Positions 1-12,400 of a stretch of DNA of 64,000 nt are shown here, one piece after another. The notes under the pieces were generated by a model, which saw nothing but the letters and a program-made list of their open reading frames with translations, was not told the DNA's origin and did no database searches. Position numbers and translations under genes: made by a program. Each line of letters begins with the position of its first letter. The stretch's first letter is position 1. Origin of the DNA: Nilaparvata lugens (lineage: Eukaryota > Arthropoda > Insecta > Hemiptera > Delphacidae); the NCBI RefSeq assembly GCF_014356525.2, contig NC_052518.1, positions 102,482,767-102,546,766 of the forward strand. Direction: 5' to 3'.

Positions 1-157
1 TGATTTGTGTGCACCATTTTTTTAAAATAAATATAACTGTTTAAAATTGGGTCATTCTTTTATAAACACCCGGTATTTTGTAATGCTGTTTTTGTGCAAT
101 AGGTCTGTATATAGACATGACACTGCAAATAATAAAATCAATCACGTTTTTTTTCAG

Positions 158-415
158 AGGGCTTCAGTTAGTCGCATCCGAGGCTGTTCAAGTTCTAGGG
201 GGTCCCTAATTCTGGACTCTGTCACTAGTTCTTCAGTGAGTGCTAACCTTCAACTCCATGCTGAAAGTAAGGCGATCGTTTCTTCAAAATTGAATGCAAC
301 TCTAATCAATTCTACAGCTCTCCCTCCCGGTGATCCATCCAATAGAATTGGCTTATTACCAAAAGACCCAATGCATATTGGAGACTTCTTCTACACATAT
401 TCACACTCTGTCAAG
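158..415 (+). CDS. Vg: Vitellogenin exon 1 of window (end of N-sheet)
   Basis: 86 codons, in phase 0 at both ends. The acceptor is a T-run followed by CAG at 155-157 and the donor is GTACG at 416. The Ser-rich beta-type sequence (starts RASVSRIRGC, ends YTYSHSVK) fits the end of the N-terminal beta-barrel, just before the variable linker of insect vitellogenins. The upstream bases 1-157 are intron. Confidence 0.8.
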
Positions 416-3400
416 GTACGATTTATGTTCATTTACCCCCTTTAATCATACATTTATTTACTTCCTTATTTAATTATTATTAAACGAAAATCCCAATTAA
501 ATTCTTTGAATCACCCCGAAGATTTCTACTTCTGCAAATATTGACAACGGGGTAAACAGCTAGATGGAAATTCGATGAGCGCTACTATACAAAAATTATT
601 TTCTGGTCCGAGAATCGAACCCAGTACCTCCTAGGAGGTACTGGGTTTGATTCCCGGGCTGACAAATAGTTTTTGTATAGTAGCGCTCATCGAATTTCCA
701 TCTAGTTGTTTACCCTGTTGTCAATATTTGCAGTAGCAGAAGTCTTCGGGGTGATTTACAACATTGGGATTTTCGTTTAATATAATTATTCATTAATTAG
801 CATTGGAACAAATGCAACTTTCAATTTATTTTCATCTATAGACTTCCTTATTTACTTATCTACGTGTATTTCAATAGGAAAGAAAAAAAATTGAGCTCAA
901 TTGATAAAACACTATAGTGAGGTCCACGTTATAATAGCAATGGAGAAATATAGGAGAACAACCTTGCCGATTCTCTGCTTTGCCACTGCCTTCTATAGAG
1001 GATAGCTGATACCGGTGTATCTGAAGTTATATCAACTGTTCATTCTTGTTTGAAATAATCAATTATGTTTTATTCCCCAAGAAAATATATATTTCAATAA
1101 TTAAATAATAAATTTTCATAATTGTGATCCTATATTTTTTTATTGATTATATTAATTTATAAATTGTAGGAAACAGTCTGTCAACGTTGCAGAGCTAGAA
1201 AGATATCTGCTTTGTCGAATGTTAGACAAGGGTAGCAACACAAATGTAAATCAAATACTGTCATTATAACGTGGACCCCACTATAATAATCAGTGTGATG
1301 CAAAAATATTATTCTTGAATTAAGAAAGAATTTAGAAAAGGATAGCTATATCTGCTTTGTCGAATGATAGACAAGGGTAGCAACACAAATGTAAATCAAA
1401 TACTGTCATAACGTATACCTCATTAAAATAATCAGTGTGATGCAAAAATATTATTCAATATTATCAAGAATAGCTATTTTTTCAACCCTCCACTCATATA
1501 CGTTTTCTTAATAGAATTATTAAATTCCACCTTCATTAAATAGATATTGAAATATTGATTGTGGAAATATGAAAAGAACAATCAAGTCGAATAAATGAAA
1601 TAGGAATCCTCATTATTTAAATAAATCTCGAAACAGATTTTGACAAATTTTCATATGATCAACACCCTGGTAGGTTTCCATTTATTTTGGAATTTAAAAA
1701 AATGTGGCCAACAACAAACATGTTTTAGTGTGCTTTGGAAAGAAATATCGGTTCCTTTTAGAATTCTAATAAAATGAATCTATATAAAAAAACTCATCTA
1801 CTTGATAAAATAACCGAACCTTCTATCACTTTGAAGCTCTGTATTTATTTTCCTTTAATACATTACAACTCATTAGAACATTTTGATTTCTTTAAATAAT
1901 TTTGAATACTTTTTAAATTGTATTTCGATGATTCAGCATACTTCTCATTTCGTTTTAATCTCAAAGTCCAAATCCATTATTTTGATGAAAATTTGCACTA
2001 GAATTGTTCGATTTGCTGTGAACGATTCAGGAATACGTCAAATGATGTTCAGTATTTTAGACTTTGATTTATCTCCTTGGAAAATTATTCCATATTTTTG
2101 CATTCTCCTCATAACTCAATTTTCGTTATCCACATCCTACTGTCTCGCTCCTTCTTCTTCTTCTTCGTCTTCCCCTTCTTCTTTTTCTTTCTTTCTTTCT
2201 CCTCCCTTGTTTTTTCTTTGCTTGTTTGTGTCTATTTTTCTTATTCATCACATTAATTTACTCCTGGAACAAGAAAATAATTGAAAAATATATTCTCCAA
2301 AACTCAAAGTATTGTTTCATCCGTTTTTCAGAACCGTTCAGGAAGTAACTGCAAGAGCAGGCGTTCTGATGAAAGACAATACAAGCCAAAAAAGAGCGAC
2401 GATGATACCAACAAGCATGGCAATGGAAATCCTCAAGATCCGGATGAAGATTCAGGAACCGTCAAGAATCCCTCATCTAGTTCTCAATCGAACAAAAACT
2501 CCAACAATCATGATAACATTCTCATGGAAATTAATGAGAATGGTGACATTTACAACAGAATTAAGAAGAGCGTTTCGAAAAAGTCTTTCAGAGGTGAAAA
2601 TCGTGGAAGCAAAGAAAATGATAGTAGGTCTTATGGTGTTGACAATGACGATGATGATGATGATTTTAACAACAAAAGAAAGTCTCAAAAGAAGTTCAAG
2701 AACAATTACAACAGTCGAGAATTTACAGAGAATGAAGAGGGAAATCCTTTCAAAAACAATGACAACAGTGGAGAATTTACAGATAACAAACAGGGAAGAA
2801 GGTTCAAAAACAATGACAACAGTAGAGAATTTACAGATAACAAACTGGGAAAAAGGTTCAAAGGCAATGACAACAGTGGAGAATTTACAGATAAGAAACA
2901 GGAAAAAGGGTTCAAAAACAATGACAACAGTAGAGAATTCACAGACAAGAATCAAGGAAAATGGTTCAAAAACAATGACAACAGTGGAGAATTTACAGAT
3001 AACAAACAGGGAAAAGGGTTCAAAAACAACAATGACAACAGTGGAGAATTCACAGATAACAAACAGGGAAGAAGGTTCAAAAACAATGACAACAGTAGAG
3101 AATTTACAGATAACGAACAGAGAAATACGTTCAATATCAACTACCACAATAGAGAATTCATAGAAAACGAACAGGATGATGTACAAAATAAGAGGAAACA
3201 GAAAAACTATAATGATGACGACGATGATGATGACAACGAGAGAAGATCGGTTAAATATATCGCAACCGCCTGGAATCTACATGAGCCTTCAATGAATGAC
3301 GGTTACTCACAACCTTTGAACCCATTCACTCTTTCATTCAGAACTGATGAATGTGTTGATGCTGTGCTTGAAGAACAAGTTAAGGCTATTGCTACGGACA

Positions 3401-6400
3401 TCATGGCTGGCTTTGTGTCATCAGAGGGCGCCTTGACTGAGAAAATTGCTATCGCCATTGATATCAATCGCATGCTGTCATTCGAAGAGATCAAATCTTT
3501 ATCACACCTTTTCATGAACTCTGAAAATCTATTTGAAAGGTGAGTAAATCCATATAATTCACTGTATTTCGTTGTTTAAATCATCAAAATAGTGTGATAG
3601 GGGGACGCGACAGTCGAGGACTGCGACATTTGAGGACTGATTTTCAGTCAAGGCTATGCAAAGGCTAAAAATAAACTTTCTACCCGTTATATTTTTCCAA
3701 GTTTTTCGATTTGTATATCATCAAGCTATCAAAATTAAAAAGTTTTCTCGGGAAAACATTTTTTCCTATCATTACTTTTTGGGATAAGTAAGTTTGAAGT
3801 TTGAATTTTTGGGACAGAACATTTCAAATTCGGTAAGATATAAATCCATGAGATTTAGAAGATGGATTCTTCTTGGTATTGTTGATCTAGTAAAATAAAT
3901 CTTCTGAAAATATCAATTTTTGAAAAAGTTATTCAATTTACAAAAATAGCTCAACTAAAAGTTATTTTTAGTAAATTGAATAACTATCTTGAAAATATAT
4001 ATTTTCAGAAGTTTTTTTTACTAGATCAACAATACCATGAAGAATCTATCCTCTAAATCTCAAGGATTTATCTCTTACCGAATTTGAAATGTTCTGTCCC
4101 AAAAATTTAAACTTTAGGCGCTCATATCTCAAAAAGTAATGATAAGAAAAAAAATGTTTTCCTGAGAAATCTTTTTCATTTTAATAGCTTGATGATATAC
4201 AAATCGAAAAATTTGAAAAATATCATGAGTAAAAAGTTTATTTTTAGCCTTTGCACAGCCTTAACTGTCGGGGCTGTGCAAAAATTGAAGAGTCCTCTAC
4301 GGTCGCAGACGTCAACTGTCGGAGGCCTCCACTGTCGCTTCTGTGCTTTTAGAAGAGTCCTCTTCTGTCGGTTGCCTCGTTTGACATCGACCCGTGTGAT
4401 AATATTACAGTTGTGTTGTGTGAGATGTTGTGATACTTTTCCTTAATGAAAACACAAATTGAAATTGTCAACCACTTTTATTATTAACAAAAGTGCTTAT
4501 AATAATAAAATAAAAGTATAAAAATAATAAAAGTGGTTGACAATTTCAATTTGTGTTTTCAAATTGTTTGAAATGAAAACACAAATTGAAATTGTCTTCA
4601 ATTATTATAATAATCATAAAAGTGTTCGACAATTTCAATTTGTGTTTTCATTTCATAGTGTGATAGTATTTTGACAAACAAGTGCCAGACCACATTAAGC
4701 GTTTTTCAGGCGACAACCCAATCAGCCAATCGGAGACCTTCCTGTCCTCCCGACTCTGAAAACGCATGAAAAAAACGCTTAGTATGTCCCTTAATTCTGT
4801 GATATTCTATGAAATGTTCTTAATCGTTCACAATTTTTTGAAATATCTCAATAACCATTGGATATAAATGAACTTGACTTCGGTTCCATTAGACTCATAA
4901 TTTTCATATGGTTCCAATTTTACATATGAAATGACCATTTTAGAACATATTGGCACCACCAAAAATGTATCTAGTCAGTGATATATTGTAACTGAATTGG
5001 TAGAAACTATAATTTATGTTTTGAGTCCTATTAATAATGATGTCATGTATTATATACCGCAATTCAGAATATTTTATTCATACTTTCTTCTGTCTATTTG
5101 TTCTTTGTTAATTGAACCGGTCGCCGTCTAGGTGTCACCCCGACTACCTGACACCTGGTCATTTTGGCTGTAGGCGACTACTTGTACCCTCGTAAAAATA
5201 TACCATAGCCGTCAAGTTGTCACCCCGACTACTTGTCACCTACTGGACCAAAGGTGCCAACTAGTCATGACCGTAAACGACAACTTGACACCTCGCACCC
5301 TCGCGTCAGGGTCCCCTCGACTAGTTGTCACCTCCTTAGAAAGGAGACAACTAGACGGGGATGGCTCGCGTCAATTTGTCCCCTAAAACCCGGTTTTAAA
5401 AGGGGATTGGTTGACGGGGTGTCAAGTAGTCCGTGTGGCACCTAGTCGCGTTCCCTCCCAATTGAACTCACTTTAGTTTTCGGTACCAAAGGATAATCTG
5501 ATCATAGTCCTGAGAAAATTTTCATTCGATTGATTTTTTGTATTCAGACAACACAATTTGATACTTGTTGTCCGAACATATGCATGGAAATACTCAATAA
5601 TACTTTAAAACTGTGTTCAGACTTCGGTATCATCTACAGACTTGATATCATACATTAAGAACCAACTTAATTTTTAATGAATCGTCTCCTCAGTAATTAC
5701 ACTTCATAATTATTACAAATTGCAGTAGGTAATCAAGTCAAAAGATATAAGTAGCCCTTTTTTATAATATATTATTCTTATACTTGATATAGGCTACTAA
5801 CATTTTACATGAACCTTAAACTATTCAATCACTCCGGTTAAACATGGTTTATTTGAGTAAAGTTCTTAAAATAATAGATTCTAATCTCCAAAATATGTGT
5901 TTATTTCTGTTCACATGGTAGTAGAACTATCAAAGAATACCGAAAGAACTGAACGGATCTTGATACATTAGTGAATGGTTAGAGGATTTTTAACGACAAT
6001 TCACTTTTATTCTCGAGTTGCATCAGTAATGCAACTTTAATAACTTACTACATAGTTATTATTTTATATAATTCTGAATATAAAAATAGAAATTTAAGTA
6101 CCCTTTTTTAAATTGTTTAGTCACATGTTTCGGCTATATGATGCCATTATCAAGTCAAACATATTATTTTAATGTTGAATTAGTTACTAAATATTTGGTG
6201 CACATATTTCCAGGGCTGTATTCCGTGATGTGGTGTCTTCAAGTGGTTCAAAACCGTCTCTTAAAATCATCAACGAGTGGATTAACCGCGACATTATTTC
6301 CAACGAGGAAAGCGCACAAATTTTGAGACTTCTTCCAGAAAAGCTGATGTTCTCTGACAAAGAAACCGTTGAATTCTATTTCGTAAGTGAAGATTTTGGT

Positions 6401-9400
6401 AGTTATGGTTAATTATACTGTACCTGTAATCGTATGATGCCACAACCTGAACTGTTTAGTACCTCACATCGATTACTAAATGAAATATCATGAACCACAA
6501 GATAGATGGAAATTAATGAGATTTTGCAATTATTCAAATGCTAATGTTGAATCTAGTTCACTCAATCACTGCTCTGCTCTTTCACTGGACACTACTTGAA
6601 AAAGCACTACACTAGTTCAAACGGTTTCCTCCTTTTGAGCCTCCGCACCAACCCTCCAATGTCAAGCAGCTGGATCGCCTCGACGTTGTCATGTTGGTGC
6701 AGTCGCCCCTTGTTCCTCTCCGCGCATGCCTCTAGACACCAGGTCGACGTGCAGGTCTCTATGAAGATCGCTGTTCCTATCAAACCAAGGAGCATCAACA
6801 ATGTTCCTTAGCACCTTGTTTTGAAATCGTCGTATGACATGTTGCTGTCTTTGGTGCACCCCCAAAGTTGTATACCATACGTCCATACTGGCTTTAATAT
6901 ATGTTTGTACAGAAGTACTTTGTTTTGGATTAAAAAGATGGAGTTTCTTCCGATCAGCCAATACAGCTTCTTATATTTGATTCCATGCTCTTTTCTCTTC
7001 TTCTTGACATGGGCCTTCCAGCGAAGCTTGCGTCCAGGGTCATTCCTAGATACTTGGCATCATTATCATATTCTACAACTTGGTTGTTGATAGTTATTGG
7101 TATGAGCAGACGGGCAGTGGCGGCGCTTCCATAAGGGCCAAGTGTGCCGGGCCCACCCAAATCAAACAGTAAAGTACATTTCAACATGCTTTAGGTTATG
7201 AGGCTAATAGTTATTATTCAATAAAATACAATATGAATTAATTTTGAACTGTCAACTGGAGAAACTCTCGTTGAAATACCATGCAAATCATCCGTGGCCA
7301 TCGTAGAATACGTACGAGTTCAACGATGGTCACGATTCATTACGTAGCACATTGAAGGGCCCCACAATTCAAGCCCTTCTAGCTCTCATAAGAACGTATT
7401 GGCAAGACAACGCAAGCCGGCGGCGCTGGACTGGCTGGGAGCAATGCATCGGTATACGGAGCAAGTGGGCCCGTTTGAGCTGGCCCATTGCACATTGATT
7501 CACACTAATCTCGCTTAGACTGTTGAGCGCTAGTATAGCTTTGTTCACATCCCATCATGTGAATTGTATCCGAATTGACAAAAAAATTGTTTTATCATTT
7601 TATAAAGTAATAAGTTAATACTTTTAGCTATTTTTGTGCTGACATTTGCATAGATTAATAATTATTAGTTTAGCAATAATTATTATTGAAGAAGTATACT
7701 GAACGTAAGGAGGCTAGATAGAGTTAGGAATGCATCCATCAAAGCGATAACAAAATTGGACGATGTAGGTACTGAAGACTATCAAGACTGTGAAGTGGAA
7801 GTGGGCAGGTGACGTCGCTAGATTGGAGGATGGCAGGTGGACGAAGAGTCTAACTTTGTGGAAGCCCAGCTAGAGGAGAAGGAAAATTGGACGACAGCGA
7901 TTCAGATGGGAAGACGACATTGTGAAAGTGACTGGGGATAGGTGGGCAGTGTATGCAAAAGATAGAGATAGATGGAGGAACCTGGGAGAGGCCTATGTCC
8001 AATAGAGGACCTGGTTTCCACAAATAAAATGATAAGAACATTTGTGCATTTTCTTTTTATTTAATCTTGTATACTAATAATGGAGTTTGGACTATTTGAA
8101 AAAAAGCTAGCTAATTCAGTAATGTTATTTAATATTTTCATTTTAGCAAAGATGTTCATTCTTTCTACATATTATTTTGTATTATTGTATAGTGTTGGGA
8201 ACCAATAAAGGCTTTTATTATTATTATTATTATTATTAGTTTAGCAATATTCCAATTGTAGTGTATACTTTGACAAGTCTTTTGGTGAGTTACATTATTA
8301 TCTTGTTTTGATTCAGTTTATAATGACATAAACTACATGTGTAACAACTTGTAAAGTTGAATATGCTTCATAAAGCACCCTCACCCCTAACAATTTCCAC
8401 CACTGGCCCACCCAACTGTTCAGGTCAAACGCCGCCACTGAGCAGGCCCTTCTTATTGAATCGACTTTGCATCATTTAATTTCATTCTCCACTTTCTAGT
8501 CCAATCTTGAATTTTGTTGATGGATCTCTGTAGTTTTTCTGTTGCAATATGAATATTCCTGTCTACTGATAATATGGCTGTATCGTCTGCAAATGTTGCT
8601 GTAGTATTCTCATCAAGGCTGGGAATATCGCTGGTATAGAGTAGGTAGAGAAATGGTCCTAGAACACTTCCTTGAGGAACTCCTGTTTTTATTTCCTTCA
8701 AATCAGAATATGAATTTTCATGCCTGACTCTAAAGTATCTGTCAGTCAGATAGGATTTTAATATATCTGTAAATTGCTTAGGTAGCACTTTTTTCAGTTT
8801 GAAAAGAAGACCTTCATGCCACACTTTATCAAAAGCTTGCCCTATATCAAGGAAAGCTGCTGAACAAACTTTTTTCTCTTCAAGGCTCTTCTCTATTACA
8901 TTCACAATCCTATGCACTTGGTCTATTGTTGAGTGTTTCCTCTGAAGCCAAATTGGTGATTTGGAATTATGTGCTGTCTCTCAATTATTGGTGTTAGCCT
9001 ACTAAGTAAAATTTGCTACTCTGTTGCAAAGAAACTACAGACATCATCAACAAAATTCAAAAAAAGTTGAAATTTTCATATTAATTCAATATGGAAACTG
9101 AATGAATATTGTAAATATCATGAATAGTTTTATATCAAACTGTTATATTATTTTGCAGAAAATTGTGAAACTAGTCGCAGAAAAGGGAGACTCTTCGCTG
9201 TTTTCAGCAGCAGTGATTGGATTCTCCAACTTCGTTCGCGTCGCTTGCTTCGACCAAACATCCACCAGGTCACGGTTCAATCCGGAGTTCTACAACCAAG
9301 TCTGCCAGCAAAGCCAGACCGACGAATTCATCCACTGGTTAGATGAGAAGCTGAGGGACGATTTGTCGTCATTCAAGATCATCGTGACCGCCATGGGCAA

Positions 9401-12400
9401 CACTGGGAGTCCATCCGCAATCAGTAAGCTGACGAAAAAGGCTCAAGACTCGAGTCTCTCGTCGTACAAACGTCTGTCGTCCGTTTTTGCGCTCAGATAC
9501 CAGAGTTTCCAGTATCCTAAGCTGGTCGCTCCACAGCTGATGAGACTCTACGCCAATTTCTCGAATCCAGCTCCGGTCAGGATTGCTGCTTTCTCCCTTC
9601 TCGTGTACACCCAACCACCAGTGTCCGCATGGCAGAGATTTGCCGTTTCCACCTGGTTTGAGAAGAACATTGTCGTCAACAACTTTGTACAGACCACCAT
9701 ACAGTCTTTCAGCAGAAATGAATATCAGGCGTATGCTGACATGTGAGTATTATGAAAAAAAAACATTGTAGAGATAAACATACATCATAGTAAGTTAATA
9801 AGCTATACAGAGTGCGGCAGCGAAACTTCCTCTTTTAAAAGTGAATAGAACTTTTTGTATGAATAAGAAATTTTATATTTATTTTTTGTAATGTAGACAC
9901 ATATATAAAGTTTTGTTTCAATTAGTTTTGAATATCAAATCAGGTAGGTGACGTCCCCAATTCTCCATACACTGAGTAAACCATACACTGGAGTTTGTCA
10001 TGACTCCTGCCAGCATTGCAGCAGGCGTTATGTTAGCAATTTCCTCCCTGATATTGGTCTTCAAATCTTGTAGGGTCCTTGAACGGTTCACATAAACAAG
10101 GGATTACAAAAACTCCCATAGAAAAACATGACAAGGGTTCAAATTATTATTGTTATTTCATCGTATAAAACCGCATTTGAAGAGCACAACTCAAACGGTG
10201 TACGACATGCCAAATATATCAAGTATATGGTTTCCCTCCATTGAGGGAAAGTTTTTCATTTTACAAAGTCTGGATAATTTCTGATCTCAAATCGCGAGAT
10301 CGGGCTGGCCACTCCAAATCGCTCCTAATTGAGATGAAGTGTTCCCTCAATTTAAGTCACGTTCAGAAAGTTCCTGCACAGTTGCCATCTTGTATGGATG
10401 GAAATGAGGAACATCATAAACAATTTGTCTCACAGAACGATCGGAAAGTCCAAGAGCAGATGCATGTTTGAGCGCAGAACGCTGTGGTGATCGCAACATT
10501 GAAACTCTCAATGCCTCAACGTTCTCAGGTGACCAAATGGGCCGAGGGACTTCAGTTCTTCGTCTTGTCGCACTTGCAGTTTGACTGAACGTAGTGACCC
10601 ACGTAACAATTGATTTCCGATCCAGAACAGTAGCCAAAGGGGCTAAATTATAGCGATCTCTGGATAGCAGCGTTCATTTTATACGAAGCTGACAAATAAT
10701 TTTTTAATAGTAGCGCTCATCGAATTTCCATCTAGCTGTTTACCCTGTTTTCAATATTTGCAGTAGCAGAAGTCTTCGGGGTGAATTACAGCATTTAATT
10801 TGGATTTTCGTTTAATCATCATCAGTGGCGCTACAACCCACTACAGGTCTTGGCCTCCTCCAGTATTCGCCTCCATTCGTCTCTGTCTTCTGACCTCGCT
10901 TTCCAACCTCTGGCTCCAATCACTTGTGCGTCCTTGTCAACACCGTCCATCCAGCGCAGTCTCGGCCTTCCTGGTCTTCGCCTCCCTTCCATTCTGTACA
11001 GCATGAGTCTCCTTGGTGGGTATGTCTCATCTGCCCGAATAAGGTGGCCAGCCCATCGCAGTCTACCAATTTTGATCATTTTGACCACATCAGGTTCACG
11101 ATATACTTGGTAGAGCTCCTCATTCTTCCTCCTCCGCCAGGTCTCATCCACTTTTATTCCACCACAGATGCTTCGCAGTACTCTCCTCTCAAAAACTTTG
11201 AGTTGGCTCTCGTCTTTTTTGGACAGTGTCCATGTTTCACTGCCATACATGAGTACTGGCAGGATTAGCGAGGGATATATTTTAAACATGGGGCTCTGCT
11301 CAGCACTTTATTTTTTATATACTTGAAGAGACCATAGAAGCATCTGCTGGACAGGAGAATTCTCCTTTCCACCTCCTTTGTTGTTTCGTTTTTACCATCG
11401 ACGAGGGAGCCCAGGTATACAAAATCATCTTTAACCTCAAAACAGTTATCATCCATCTGAAGCCTCTCCCCGATGTTGTGGTTTGTTGATGTGATCATGA
11501 CCTTTGTTTTGTTTACATTTATGTGAAGGCCCATTTGCAATGCTGCATTTTTAATATTTTTAAAGGCTTCCTTCATATCATTCACCGATCTTCCAATGAT
11601 ATCAATGTCATCTTCGTATGCGAGAATTTGGGTTGATTTATAAAAAATATTCCCTTCAGTGTTGACTTTTGACTCACGAATGACTTTTTCTAAAGCTATA
11701 TTAAATAACAAACATGAAAGAGCATCTCCTTGTCTCAGCCCTGCCTCCATCTCAAAAGGCTCCGACAGATGATTTTGTATCTTCACCCGGCATACAACTT
11801 TAGACGAGGATGCTTTTGTAAGGTTGATAAGCTTCCTTGGGAATTGAAATTCCTCCATGGCTTCGAATAGCCTTACTCTCATTTTCGTTTAATAATAATA
11901 ATTAATTCTTAGCATTTGAATAATTGCAATATCTCAGTAATTTCCATATGTAAAATATCTTCAACTGAGTTGTTCTTTCCTGATCATAATTATATGGTTT
12001 GTAATTGTATTAACAAATAAATAAATAATTGTAGTTGCTCTATGAAAAGTGAATATTTATTTTCTCTGTATGAGCAATAACAAAAATCAAATGTATCACA
12101 TCCTCTTTTTAAATCCCTATATTTATATTCCGCTTTGTTGCTTAGCACTTCAAGAGTGTGCAACATTAATATTACATACTTAATTATTATTTGAAGACCA
12201 GTTTAGACGAGATGAAGACCAAAATTGGAGGTTTCCAGTGACTTGGAAAATGTAGATTTGTAAAAGCAAGATTTCTTGCGTTAACAATGAGTTTCCCAAG
12301 CTTTCTTAATGAGGAAGAAATGAGAGCTGGACGAGTTGTTTGTAATATAGGTACTTTCAAAGCTTTTCCTCGTGTACACTTTCTATATTTCATTCCGCTT

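Larger units (their letters stand above)
416..2331 (+). other. Intron 1 of window
   Basis: 1.9-kb intron containing two MITEs (480-781 and 913-1285), a local tandem duplication of MITE sequence (1286-1455), a dispersed repeat (1451-1703) and a long polypyrimidine stretch (about 2148-2222) upstream of the exon 2 acceptor. Nothing else is recognisable in 1704-2147. Confidence 0.75.
6600..9020 (-). pseudogene. Jockey-like LINE reverse transcriptase, interrupted by another transposon
   Basis: Minus-strand non-LTR retrotransposon split into two pieces (8441-9020 and 6600-7114). The upstream piece holds RT motifs: an F-G-F-R/HSTIDQ segment, AFDKVWH, TGVPQGSVLGP and the catalytic FADD. The downstream piece holds DAKYLGMTLD and the thumb-like stretch RFQNKVLRNIVDAPW. 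Stop codons and frame changes show it is dead. Between the pieces sits a 1.3-kb insertion; removing it brings the reading frame back together across GLLIPITINN. Confidence 0.85.

Noticed and set aside
1883..2284. 133-codon + strand frame before exon 2
   Set aside because: Hydrophobic/Ser runs come from the polypyrimidine tract; it has no family resemblance and lies in an intron.
2473..3186. 237-codon open frame on the minus strand across the 54-bp repeats
   Set aside because: It is the shadow of a codon-periodic repeat; all frames lack stops because the unit does. The + frame continues into conserved vitellogenin sequence with correct splice borders.
9369..9614. Antisense frame over exon 4
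   Set aside because: Shadow of a highly conserved sense exon.
12187..12393. 68-codon minus-strand frame
   Set aside because: No domain, splice or repeat support; codon content looks random.
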